Shown here: piece by piece, positions 1 to 7,859 of the stretch
How the letters are laid out: every line of letters starts with the position of its first letter
Numbering within the stretch: the first letter of the stretch is position 1
NCBI GenBank assembly: GCA_033851265.1
Contig: JAWWOW010000018.1
Location: 1 to 64,000, forward strand
Length of the DNA stretch: 64,000 nucleotides
From: JAWWOW01 sp033851265
GTDB lineage: Bacteria; Actinomycetota; Actinomycetes; JAWWOW01
Direction: 5' to 3'
The notes under the pieces: generated by a model
What the model saw: only the letters and a program-made list of their open reading frames with translations
Told to the model about the DNA's origin: nothing
Database searches by the model: none
Made by a program: the position numbers and the translations under genes

Positions 1-14
1 GCGTTCGCCGTATG

Positions 15-44
15 CCCGTCCCGGTTGTAGCGTGCCGGGGCGGG
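15..44. terminator. GC-rich hairpin in the 1-173 intergenic stretch
   Basis: Arms at 15-24 and 35-44 can pair over 10 positions (one G-T) around a 10-nt loop. There is no T-run on either side, so it may be a hairpin terminator of a gene outside the window or simply a GC-rich repeat. Nothing else is recognisable between 1 and 173. Confidence 0.25.
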
Positions 45-173
45 CGCTCGCGTGAAAAGGACGGAAGAAGGACACGGGACCGTGGTCCGGCGTGTTTTCG
101 CAGGTCAGAGGCGGTCCGTGGTCAGAACTACGACGTCTGTGTCAAGCGCGGGTAGCGTTCAGCGACGATTTAG

Positions 174-2402
174 TCACTGTGATATCCGAGTGGTGAACGT
201 GACGTACTTGCTAGCCGCTTTTTCCTCGGTAGCGCTCGCGCCAGGGACTTTGCGCGGCGGCTCCGCGATTCCGGTGGCCACAACATCGCCATTTGTTGGG
301 TCAATAGCGATCCCGCCGTAATCAGGGCCGGAATTGTCGGAGCCCTTGCCGCCGAACCAGCTCGACCACGCCAAGCGGTGATCAGGCGTGATCTTCGTGA
401 TGAAGCAGTCGGCCCCGTAGGAGGTGTGCGCAGGACCGTTGAAGCTCTGCCAGGCATCGTGGTGGGGAAAATCATCACTGTCCGTGGCACCGAACAGGTA
501 GACGTTGCCGGAACGATCGGCGGTCATCCTGCTCGGAAAATCCCAATCACTTCCGCCAAGACAACTGCCAAACAGCAGCCTCCGGCCGTCCAAACTCAGC
601 CCGGCAACGTAGGTATCCATCGAAGCCTCGTCGCAGACCGGCTGCACAGGATGGGCGCGAGGCACTGTGTTTTGCGGAGCCCCTCCTATCCACCGGCCGA
701 ACAAGTAGAACCCTTGGGGCGTCAAGACGGCATCGACCACGACCTCTGGGCCCACTCCACCGACGAATGACGCCCACACCAACCGGCGCCCATCGCGCGA
801 CAGCCGCGCCGCGTACATATCCCCCCGGCCGCGGCTGACGCGCTGGTATGCCCCACGAGTTGTCGGGAACAGATGGCCTTGCGTGACGGCGACGTACGCG
901 TCGTCGGTCGCCTGATCGACGCCCAAGCCGACCGTCTCGTGGTGAGCGCTCAGCACATCGGTGTAAGGCTCGTCGAAGGTCGCAATCCACTCGAGCCGGA
1001 ACGAGCTAGTGATCCGGGCGACATAAGCACGGTCCCGATTAGCCACGGGATTAGTCACCGCTCCCTCGGTGCGGAAAGCACCCGCAGTCGCACGCATTAC
1101 ATCCGGCGGGCGGCCGTTCGAGATGCCACCTACCGTCAGGGCGCCGTCTCTGCCCGGGGCGACGCGGGCCGCCATGTCGGTGCCCTTCGATCCCAGGTAG
1201 GACGAGAAAATGAGAGAGGTGCCATCTGATCGGAGGACACCGACCAGCCCATCCCACTCCCACGACGACTTGTACGAGGGACGAGGGCCGTGTGAATAGC
1301 GCTGGAGGGGACGGACGGTGGGAAAATCGGGACTGGAAGTCTTGCCCACAAAGGCCACGCGATTCGTTCGGTCGAGCACCCGCACGTCCCTGATCTGGTC
1401 GTCTCCAGACCCGTCGAGGTAGGTCCGCCACAACAATCTGCCCCTGCGGTCGAACTTCCCCAGGTAGGCGGCAGTCAGGTCATTCGATGGATCGAAGGAC
1501 ACCAGCCTCCCCGATGGATCGAAGGACCCCCGCGTCCCCAGCCCCGCCATGTTCGTCCAGCCGGCGACGACCGTGTTTCCCGCATAGTCGACTGTCACAG
1601 CCGTACCACCACTGGACGCTTCGGCTCGTCGATCGGTCGTCGACACATCAAGCCGGGTCCAGTCGATGTCCGGGTCAATCACCAATGGCAGGCGATGGTC
1701 GTAGTGGCTGATCGAGAAACCAGCGACCCCGTCGGGTCCGAGCCGGAAACCGACACGGACGGAGCGGCGGCCTGTTTGCCCGTCCTGCCACGCAACCGGC
1801 GGTCGCTCGGTCACGGTCGCGCCGGAAGCCGGAGATACGGCAGACAACCCGCCATCCTTCGACGAACTGACGGTGGCCCGTGAGTACCTCCAGCGGATCG
1901 TGGCCGGATTAGCTCTGGGAGCAACGACATACGTGCCCTTCAAGGGCGTCGCGCCATGGCCGTACTCGAGGTCGATGCCGGGCCATAGGTTGCGGTAGAC
2001 GACGCGGTTGAACGTTTTGACGTTCGTGCGCCATGCGGACGGCTCGTTGCCGATCAGATAGTTGATTTTGGTTGGCTGGGCGGCCACCCCTGCGATGGTC
2101 GCGTTCGGTGACGCACCCAGAAACTGAACTGTGACCGGTGCGACCCCGCCTGAGGCGGAGGGCAAATAGAGAATCACCCCTGCGTCCTTGAACAATGCAG
2201 TTGCCCCTGCGGTTCGCGTTAGGAACCGAACGCCGGTGGGCGCCTGACCGACGTTCTTTTCGAACAGAGTGCCGGACTCCTGAGCATCCCCGGAGGCCTG
2301 GCGCGACGGCGCTGATGGCCGGACGACGGCCTCGGCCGAGAGACTCAGCGCGACAAGCGCCAAGCTCACACCAGCAGCAACGACGGGACGGCGTCGGCGC
2401 AT
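174..2402 (-). CDS. Secreted SBBP-type beta-propeller repeat protein
   Basis: Predicted exported protein of 742 aa. The start at 2402 is preferred over the in-frame ATG at 2450 because a clear GAGGAG lies 8 nt upstream and the protein then begins directly with an Arg-rich n-region and hydrophobic signal segment (about residues 8-28). The N-terminal 200 residues carry a motif of the form FEKNVGQ...V.FL.R, characteristic of the DUF7948 domain that precedes SBBP repeats. The rest contains repeats with the pattern G.A..VD..GN..V.G.T, typical of SBBP blades. Family members are extracellular or cell-surface proteins without an assigned reaction. It probably folds as one or two beta-propellers. The gene is monocistronic and sits at the edge of the accessory island. 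The function is unknown. Confidence 0.75.
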   Translation of the reverse strand: MRRRRPVVAAGVSLALVALSLSAEAVVRPSAPSRQASGDAQESGTLFEKNVGQAPTGVRFLTRTAGATALFKDAGVILYLPSASGGVAPVTVQFLGASPNATIAGVAAQPTKINYLIGNEPSAWRTNVKTFNRVVYRNLWPGIDLEYGHGATPLKGTYVVAPRANPATIRWRYSRATVSSSKDGGLSAVSPASGATVTERPPVAWQDGQTGRRSVRVGFRLGPDGVAGFSISHYDHRLPLVIDPDIDWTRLDVSTTDRRAEASSGGTAVTVDYAGNTVVAGWTNMAGLGTRGSFDPSGRLVSFDPSNDLTAAYLGKFDRRGRLLWRTYLDGSGDDQIRDVRVLDRTNRVAFVGKTSSPDFPTVRPLQRYSHGPRPSYKSSWEWDGLVGVLRSDGTSLIFSSYLGSKGTDMAARVAPGRDGALTVGGISNGRPPDVMRATAGAFRTEGAVTNPVANRDRAYVARITSSFRLEWIATFDEPYTDVLSAHHETVGLGVDQATDDAYVAVTQGHLFPTTRGAYQRVSRGRGDMYAARLSRDGRRLVWASFVGGVGPEVVVDAVLTPQGFYLFGRWIGGAPQNTVPRAHPVQPVCDEASMDTYVAGLSLDGRRLLFGSCLGGSDWDFPSRMTADRSGNVYLFGATDSDDFPHHDAWQSFNGPAHTSYGADCFITKITPDHRLAWSSWFGGKGSDNSGPDYGGIAIDPTNGDVVATGIAEPPRKVPGASATEEKAASKYVTFTTRISQ

Positions 2403-2615
2403 TACGAGTTCTCCTCGTCTTCGCGGCTGGGCTGCGTGCCGTTGTGGCATCGTTCACCAGGCAACGACCCAAGTCCTGCGTGAGGAACGGGCGGAAAAGC
2501 GCCATGGCGGAAGGGCGCCAGGGTTGTGAGCGTCAGCAGGTCGGCGGCTCAGACTGCCCGGAGAGCGAGGGCCTTGCGCAATCCGTGGGTGTTATTGCCC
2601 GATCGGGCATCAAGC

Positions 2616-3083
2616 CTAGTCCAACGTGCCCTGGATTCGCGCCGCAACGGAGTCCAGGCCCTCGTGCTCCCAGACGCGGATGACGATCCAACCGGCTGCC
2701 TCGAGGGCGTGGTTTGCCGCCTCATCCCGCTCCACATTGCGGGCGAGCTTGGGACCCCAGTACCACTCATTCTTCGTGGGTGCGTGGCCGTGGTCGGGGC
2801 AGCAGTGCCAGAAACAGGAGTCGACGAAGACCGCGACCTTGCGGCGGGTGAAGACGATGTCCGGGCGGACGCGCCCGCCCGGCAAGTCGAGCCGGTGGTC
2901 TTTGCGGAACCTGAGGCCCATCGCGTGAAGTCTCTTGCGGAGCTCCACCTCCGGCTTGGTGTCGGTGCGGCGGATCGCCTGCATGTTCCGGCTGCGGCCC
3001 TCGGTCGAGGGGCGGGGGTGGGTCCCCCGTGCCCAGGCCCGCTCGCGGGCCTGGGCACGGGCGTCGTTCATTGCCTGGTTCAT
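2616..3083 (-). CDS. vsr: Very short patch repair endonuclease (Vsr family)
   Basis: Vsr enzymes nick 5' of the T in T:G mismatches that arise when 5-methylcytosine deaminates, and normally accompany a Dcm-type methyltransferase. The 155-aa product from 3083 matches the family throughout: the RS.NMQAIR.TDTKPE start motif, the catalytic Asp in VFVD (residue 88), the zinc-binding and active-site FWHCC.DHG segment, the WYWGPKLARN motif and the terminal V.R.WEHE strand. The ORF is open back to 3257, but that extension does not look like Vsr; ATG at 3071 is another possible start, and no site has a strong Shine-Dalgarno sequence. It lies divergently beside the truncated methyltransferase remnant at 3180-3407, so it appears to be a surviving repair gene whose partner was lost. 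Confidence 0.85.
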   Translation of the reverse strand: MNQAMNDARAQARERAWARGTHPRPSTEGRSRNMQAIRRTDTKPEVELRKRLHAMGLRFRKDHRLDLPGGRVRPDIVFTRRKVAVFVDSCFWHCCPDHGHAPTKNEWYWGPKLARNVERDEAANHALEAAGWIVIRVWEHEGLDSVAARIQGTLD

Positions 3084-3179
3084 CCCCTGAGGGCCGCGTG
3101 GGCATCGCCGTCCTGTCGGTGGGCCGTGGTGCAATCGGTTTCGACGAGATCGTTCCTCATCCCGCCAGGTCGTCGCTCC

Positions 3180-3407
3180 TTGTCTTACACATCTATAGAG
3201 GTGTGCGCTGGTGCCGGGGGCCAGGCTCTCGGGCTTGAGGCCGCCGGGTTCGAGCATCTTGCCTGCGTCGAGCTGGACCCTGCCGCGTGTGCAACGCTCC
3301 GGCGGAACCGGCCCAGCTGGAACGTGATCGAGTCGGATCTCCGCGGGTGGGATCGGACTGGTTGCCTAACCCTGGATACCAGCGACCTGCAGAATCCGAT
3401 GGCTTGA
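3180..3407 (+). pseudogene. Truncated DNA (cytosine-5) methyltransferase, N-terminal remnant
   Basis: About 55 codons from a possible TTG start at 3180 match the N-terminal end of C5-cytosine methyltransferases: a TSIEVCAGAGGQALGLE block (motif I, AdoMet binding) followed by GFEH...VELDPAACATL and NRPSWNVIESDLR (motif II-III region). After codon ~55 the similarity stops and a short unrelated tail runs to a stop at 3405-3407. The PCQ/PCP catalytic loop, ENV motif and target-recognition region are absent, so the product cannot methylate DNA. The neighbour on the other strand is a Vsr gene, the usual partner. I infer a deletion that fused the first fifth of a dcm gene to the sequence before the HEPN-like gene. 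Confidence 0.75.
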
Positions 3408-3434
3408 AGGATCGCGCTCCCGCACCATGGAGCG

Positions 3435-4544
3435 ATGGGTTCCGCCACGTGGCACAACATGCGAGCGCACGGCGATGGCGCTGAACTGATCGAGCGGATG
3501 TACGCGTCGATCTACAGCGACGCGGACCTGACCGGCGATTTCTCCGTTGGCCCAGTTGAGATAACCCGACTCGACGACCTGGTAGGGCTCGGCGACGTTG
3601 TCCGGCCCGTCGCGCGCATCGATGTTCATTGGTCGCCACCGCAGCTGGTGGTGGACGGGGAGCTCGCCCCAACCAGCGCCAAGGCGTACCACGGCGGCGG
3701 GATGTCCGACGAGATCACAGCCCTGCTGTCCCTGGCCCTTCAGATCCGTTGCCGGACAGGAGGGCGATGGTGGAGCCATGGCATCGGGCCCGAGCGCCTG
3801 GGCGAGCCTCCCTTCGCGGTGGACTTCCCGGAGCCAACCTCACCCGCACACCCGCGCGGGCTGGAAGTGCTTCCCCGCCTTACGGGTGAGCGAGATGTCG
3901 GCGCCGCAGCCGATCTGATCGCGTCGTATCCCGGCTTAAGCGAGAAGAACGGCATCGCGCTCATGCAGGCGGCGCGTCAGTACCAGCTTGGAGTCTGGGT
4001 CGCGAACGAAGATCCCAACCTCGCGTGGTTGCGCCTCGTTGGCGCTGTCGAGGTGGCTGCCGGAACCTTGAAAGTTCCCAAGCAGTCCTACGTCGACCAA
4101 GCGCGCGAGCTGCATCCAGACTTCGCCGGAGAGCTGGACGGCTTAGACCCAGACGTCGCCGAGCGCATCGCCAAGTCCGTCTCGAACGTCATCGGGGCCA
4201 CGCGGAAATTCCTCTACTTCCTCGAGAAGTTCTGCCCGGCTGCGCCCGGCGAACGGCCGGACGATCACGATCAGGTCGATTGGAATGCGCTGGGTCCGAT
4301 GTTCAAGCAGATCTACGGGTACCGGTCGGACGCGCTGCACAATGGCCGCCCGTTCCCGGCCCCAATGTGTGAAGTCCCACGCACCGACGTCAACGAAGTA
4401 CCGATCGAGCGGGCGTGGGGATTGTCCTCCGCGGCCGACAATGCCTCCTGGACGAAGGAGGAGTACCCGATGCTCCTGGCCACCTTCGAATTCATCGTGC
4501 GCGGCGCCTTGATCAACTGGTGGGAGCAGTTGCCGGCGTCGTAG
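3435..4544 (+). CDS. Uncharacterised protein with C-terminal HEPN-like RX4H motif
   Basis: A 369-aa protein of unknown function. The N-terminal half (about 1-200) is mixed and I do not recognise it. The C-terminal part (about 215-365) is mostly helical and contains the sequence Y-R-S-D-A-L-H-N-G-R (Arg297, His302), which fits the RX4-6H signature of HEPN domains, preceded by a helical segment with a conserved-looking ATRKFLYFLEKF. HEPN proteins include RNases of toxin-antitoxin and antiphage systems as well as non-catalytic accessory domains. Its position directly after a broken dcm remnant and opposite vsr favours a restriction/defence role. The start at 3435 follows GGAG only 2 nt away, so a slightly different start is possible. 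Confidence 0.55.
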   Translation: MGSATWHNMRAHGDGAELIERMYASIYSDADLTGDFSVGPVEITRLDDLVGLGDVVRPVARIDVHWSPPQLVVDGELAPTSAKAYHGGGMSDEITALLSLALQIRCRTGGRWWSHGIGPERLGEPPFAVDFPEPTSPAHPRGLEVLPRLTGERDVGAAADLIASYPGLSEKNGIALMQAARQYQLGVWVANEDPNLAWLRLVGAVEVAAGTLKVPKQSYVDQARELHPDFAGELDGLDPDVAERIAKSVSNVIGATRKFLYFLEKFCPAAPGERPDDHDQVDWNALGPMFKQIYGYRSDALHNGRPFPAPMCEVPRTDVNEVPIERAWGLSSAADNASWTKEEYPMLLATFEFIVRGALINWWEQLPAS

Positions 4545-4667
4545 TTGAGGACAGGCGTGGCATGAGCACGCGCATGCTTGCCCTCGGGAGATCGCGGTGT
4601 CACACGATGCGCCTTTTTGGCATGCCCAAAATCGGGCCCGGCGACCGAAATCTGGTGCTGGACCCGG

Positions 4668-5669
4668 TCAGACGGCTGGATCCGGCTCCTCCCGGGGCAG
4701 CAGGCCGCGCTGGGCGAAGGTCAAGAGGAGCTGCTGCCGGCTGCGGACGTGGAAGAGCTCCAGGAGCGCCCGAGTGCGACGGGAAATCGTTCGTTCGCTG
4801 ACACCGAGTTGCCTCCCGATTGCCTCCTCTTTGAGTCCCGCCGCCATTAGCGTCACCAGCCGCAGGTCATCGTCAGAGATCCCCCATCGGGCGGCAGGGT
4901 CGTCGCTGCCAAGGTGGATCGGCGTGGCGAGACGCCAGTTCAGCTCGAACAGTTCAGATAGCGCAGTCAGCAGCGGGGATGGGTGTACGAGCAGCGCCGC
5001 ATAGCCCTCCGCTGCGGGGAAGCGATACCCGACCATGGCGACCTCGTCGTCGAAGATGGTCATCTTCAGCGGCAGATCGTTAGTGACACGGGCGTCCTCC
5101 CCGGACCGCGTGTAGATCTCAACGGACTCGAGTGCGTTCGGCTCCTCCAGGGCGGAGCTGGCATAGATGACGCGATGCACGACCCCACGGTTAAGCGCAT
5201 CCAGCTCGTCGTCGCTCACGTCGCCGGGGACGTTGATGTAAGGCGGAGTGTCGAATGCGCGGATCTGAGTCGTCGCAGCGCGGGTCAGCTGGGCGTCGCG
5301 GAGGACAACCGCCTCATGGGAGGGGATGGCGTCGACGAGATGCGCCGAGAGGGCGTCGGTGAGCTGGTGTTCGGCGTGCAGTTCGACGAGCTCCCAGACC
5401 GAGCGGCGAGTTTGCTCGAGTGACCGCATTCGCTCGTTGATCAGGGGCTCGAGCGCCAGGCGCGGCGGGACCGCGGTCACGGTCCCCTCTGGGCCACTGT
5501 TGACCAGGCCGAGCTGTTCCAGGTCGGCGGCGGTGCGGCGGCTGACGGCGGCGGTGAGCTTCAGCGACTTCCCGGCGCGGGCAGGAGTGGACGCGCCCAC
5601 GCGGACCAACTCCCGGTAGAACGCCTCCTGTTCTTCCGTCAGGCCAAGTGGTTCCAGAACGTGCACCAC
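4668..5669 (-). CDS. TrmB/LuxR-type transcriptional regulator
   Basis: DNA-binding regulator of 333 aa. Residues ~8-65 resemble the winged-helix of TrmB-like regulators (LTEEQEAFYRELV...A..L...TAADLEQLGLV). The middle part resembles the TrmB-associated sensor region. The last ~65 residues form a LuxR-type helix-turn-helix (ISDDDLRLVTLMAAGLKEEAIGRQLGVSERTISRR). This two-HTH layout is common in actinobacteria, often beside specialised-metabolite or peptide genes. GTG at 5669 is preceded by AGAGGGTGA 8 nt upstream. Immediately upstream of that lies a perfect 10-bp inverted repeat (5684-5711), a likely operator for autoregulation. The target genes are not evident from the neighbours. Confidence 0.75.
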   Translation of the reverse strand: MVHVLEPLGLTEEQEAFYRELVRVGASTPARAGKSLKLTAAVSRRTAADLEQLGLVNSGPEGTVTAVPPRLALEPLINERMRSLEQTRRSVWELVELHAEHQLTDALSAHLVDAIPSHEAVVLRDAQLTRAATTQIRAFDTPPYINVPGDVSDDELDALNRGVVHRVIYASSALEEPNALESVEIYTRSGEDARVTNDLPLKMTIFDDEVAMVGYRFPAAEGYAALLVHPSPLLTALSELFELNWRLATPIHLGSDDPAARWGISDDDLRLVTLMAAGLKEEAIGRQLGVSERTISRRTRALLELFHVRSRQQLLLTFAQRGLLPREEPDPAV

Positions 5670-5683
5670 GGCAGGTCACCCTC

Positions 5684-5711
5684 TCTGGCGGGATGTCGTG
5701 TTCCCGCCAGA
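5684..5711 (-). promoter_or_regulatory. Perfect 10-bp inverted repeat upstream of the TrmB/LuxR gene
   Basis: Arms TCTGGCGGGA (5684-5693) and TCCCGCCAGA (5702-5711) are perfect inverted repeats with an 8-nt spacer. The proximal arm touches the Shine-Dalgarno of the regulator gene that starts at 5669. It could be a dimeric operator or, in RNA, a hairpin abutting the ribosome binding site. Confidence 0.55.
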
Positions 5712-6030
5712 GTGCCCCCAGTGCCCCCGCCCTGGCGAGGGACATCGGCGTCCTGTGTGCGGCTGAGTCACGTCATGGCGGTGGAACGCCACGCGGCACA
5801 CCACCTGCCCGGCTTGATTCCGACCAGGTCGCTGCCACGGTGGCAATACGTCTGGGCTCCGCACGACGGGGCTGTCCTTCGACCGCCGCACCGCATCACC
5901 CACGCCATGGAGTGACCGCCGACGGGCGTGACACGGGCCCGGTCGCGCGGAGCAATTTCACTGTCGCACAACCGCCATGTCGTTTGCCCGTCATGCAGTT
6001 GGGCCTGTGGATAGACGCGTCATCGCTGCG
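5712..6030. other. Intergenic stretch, nothing recognised
   Basis: No convincing coding region, RNA gene or repeat is visible between the dyad and the end of the phosphoribosyltransferase gene. It presumably holds the promoter for the regulator on the minus strand. Confidence 0.4.
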
Positions 6031-6792
6031 TTACCCGTCGAACAGGCAGCGGTCCCAGTCCCACGATTGGGTTCGACGCGCTTCCTCGACGCGCTGGTTG
6101 TTCGCATCGTCTGGGTGATACCAGCGACCGATCGCGAGGACGGCAACACGACCGGCGCCGGCCGCTTTGAGTGCTGCGGCTGCGCCCTGCAATTGGGCAC
6201 CGCTGGTCCAGGTGTCGTCGATAACGAGGACGTCTTCGCCGTTCAGCCGCTGCGTGACGACGAAGCGATCGGCGCGATAGTCCCGCTCTCCCATGGCGAT
6301 GCCGCTCGCGCTCAGAAGGGGCCGGTACCGCTCAGCGCTGCCGATCACAATCCCGGAGACCAGACGAACCATTGGGTGCTCGCCCCGGCGTTCGCGGTTC
6401 GTGCTCGGCACGGTGGTGATGATCGGAAAGCCCGGCACACCCGCAGCAGCAGCCAGACAGCGCTCATGTGCCGCCAGCCAGCGCCACAAGACTGCAGCCA
6501 ACCCGAGGGTGAAGCGATCGCGGATGGCCGCGGGTGTTGCTTCTCGCTTGTAGTTGACCAACTCATAGGCGAGCTGACTTCGGGCAGGGGCCAGCGCAAT
6601 CAGGCCGACCGCGTCGGCGCCGGCGGGCTGAAGCCGGGGAAGAACTCGGCCGCAGTGGAAACATGCGTCGTGACCGAGGGCGCCGGACCGGCACGTTGGA
6701 CAGACGCCGTCGATGACTCGTGGGACCGGCTGCAGAAAGTTGGCGTAAGGCGCCGCAAGGTCATTGACCGTGAGGCGGCGCGGCTCGGTCAC
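6031..6792 (-). CDS. ComF-like phosphoribosyltransferase-family protein
   Basis: A 253-aa PRTase-fold protein. The PRPP-binding loop is clear in VLVIDDTWTSGAQ (about residues 190-202), with hydrophobic strand, two acidic residues and T-S-G. An N-terminal CPTC...CFHC pair (about residues 31-49) looks like the zinc ribbon of ComF proteins. ComF homologues work with DprA in DNA uptake in some bacteria, but many PRTase-like genes of unknown reaction occur in conflict systems. It starts with GTG at 6792, overlapping the dprA stop by 4 nt (GTGA), so the two genes are translationally coupled. No other competence gene is visible here; the context of methyltransferase, helicase and nuclease genes favours a role in the island. 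Confidence 0.75.
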   Translation of the reverse strand: MTEPRRLTVNDLAAPYANFLQPVPRVIDGVCPTCRSGALGHDACFHCGRVLPRLQPAGADAVGLIALAPARSQLAYELVNYKREATPAAIRDRFTLGLAAVLWRWLAAHERCLAAAAGVPGFPIITTVPSTNRERRGEHPMVRLVSGIVIGSAERYRPLLSASGIAMGERDYRADRFVVTQRLNGEDVLVIDDTWTSGAQLQGAAAALKAAGAGRVAVLAIGRWYHPDDANNQRVEEARRTQSWDWDRCLFDG

Positions 6793-7688
6793 GCCAAGAC
6801 CAGTTCGCCCACCGGCGTTAGGACGTCTTCGAGAGCTGCTAGGACGTCATCGGTGTCTGCGACGACGTGGGTACCCGGGCGCTGCGCGAACTCTTTGGCC
6901 CAGTCGTGCGCGAGTAGGGAGTCGAGAAGGAAGACCGGCCGACCGTGTTCGAGGGCGAGGCGAGCCTGCATCTTGGCGCCGCTGCGCGCGCCGGCTTCGA
7001 CGACGACGGTCGCGGCGGCGTAGCCACTCATGACCGCGTTGCGCATCGGAAACGAGTGCTTGGTCGGTGGGCTGTCAGGCCAGAATTGGGAGAGCACGAG
7101 GTGATCACGGCTCAGTCGTTCCTGGAGGTCGGCGTTCTCCTTGGGATATGCCCGCCGCAGACCGGTCCCGATCACCGCGACCGTTCGCCCGCCTGCATCA
7201 AGGGCTCCTTGATGTGCAGCTGCGTCAATGCCGCGGGCGAGGCCACTGATCACGGGGACGCCTCGCTCAGCTAGGCCGGACGCGATTTCGCCAGCGCGCT
7301 CGATGCCCTGGCTAGTCGCCTCCCGGGTGCCCACGACAGCTACTCCCGTTGCGTCGGTCGGATCGAGGCGGCCACGGTAGAGCAGGAAGGGGGGCCGTTG
7401 ATGGATCATGCGGAGCTGCTGTGGATAGTCCGGGTCAAGCAACGTGACAAGACGCATGTCCTCGTTGGTCCACTGAGCGATTTCCTTCTCTGTGGCTGCA
7501 AGTTGGACGTCAAGGTCCTCGGGGCTGGCGAACAGGTCCACCTGGCCTGTGTTCAGCTGGTGATCAAGGACGGCGTAGGCGCTGCCCGCTTCTTCCACGG
7601 CGTCGGCGACCTCGCCCCATCCTCGTTTGAGGTCGCGTAACAGGGCGAGGAGTGCCGCTTGTTCTAGTTGCTGGTTCACTGCGATCAC
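6789..7688 (-). CDS. dprA: DprA/Smf-family DNA-processing protein
   Basis: A 299-aa Rossmann-fold DprA homologue. Canonical DprA binds single-stranded DNA and loads RecA. Family signatures include VAVVGTREAT, VISGLARGIDAAAHQGAL, VAVIGTGL...YP and VVVEAGARSGA. The N-terminal ~80 residues are divergent and the C-terminal winged helix seems absent. GTG at 7688 has GGAG 6 nt upstream. It overlaps the downstream PRTase gene by 4 nt. It may be a second, specialised DprA rather than the housekeeping copy that normally sits in the rnhB-topA region; that is inference from its neighbourhood. The divergent methyltransferase begins about 170 bp away. Confidence 0.85.
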   Translation of the reverse strand: MIAVNQQLEQAALLALLRDLKRGWGEVADAVEEAGSAYAVLDHQLNTGQVDLFASPEDLDVQLAATEKEIAQWTNEDMRLVTLLDPDYPQQLRMIHQRPPFLLYRGRLDPTDATGVAVVGTREATSQGIERAGEIASGLAERGVPVISGLARGIDAAAHQGALDAGGRTVAVIGTGLRRAYPKENADLQERLSRDHLVLSQFWPDSPPTKHSFPMRNAVMSGYAAATVVVEAGARSGAKMQARLALEHGRPVFLLDSLLAHDWAKEFAQRPGTHVVADTDDVLAALEDVLTPVGELVLA

Positions 7689-7859
7689 GCTATCTCCGTG
7701 TCTCGGCAGCTGTGGGAGGACACGGCTGAGGATGCCAGCGGGCGCCGACAGTTCGTTGGCGGGTCATCCCGGCTGTCCACAGCGGCACCCGCCGCCGGTT
7801 GACGCCCCGCGAATTGGCGGTATGTGTGGATCGGTTGGTCATCGGAGAGGCGGCTGGAA

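Noticed and set aside
2526..3179. Upstream part of the 293-codon frame that contains the dcm remnant
   Set aside because: It is antisense to vsr and has no methyltransferase similarity; only codons from about 3180 match the family.
5977..7023. 348-aa open frame on the plus strand
   Set aside because: Antisense to the PRTase and dprA genes.
6031..7688. Natural competence locus
   Set aside because: ComF-like and DprA genes are competence markers, but no ComEA/ComEC or pilus genes are present and the neighbours are restriction-type genes.
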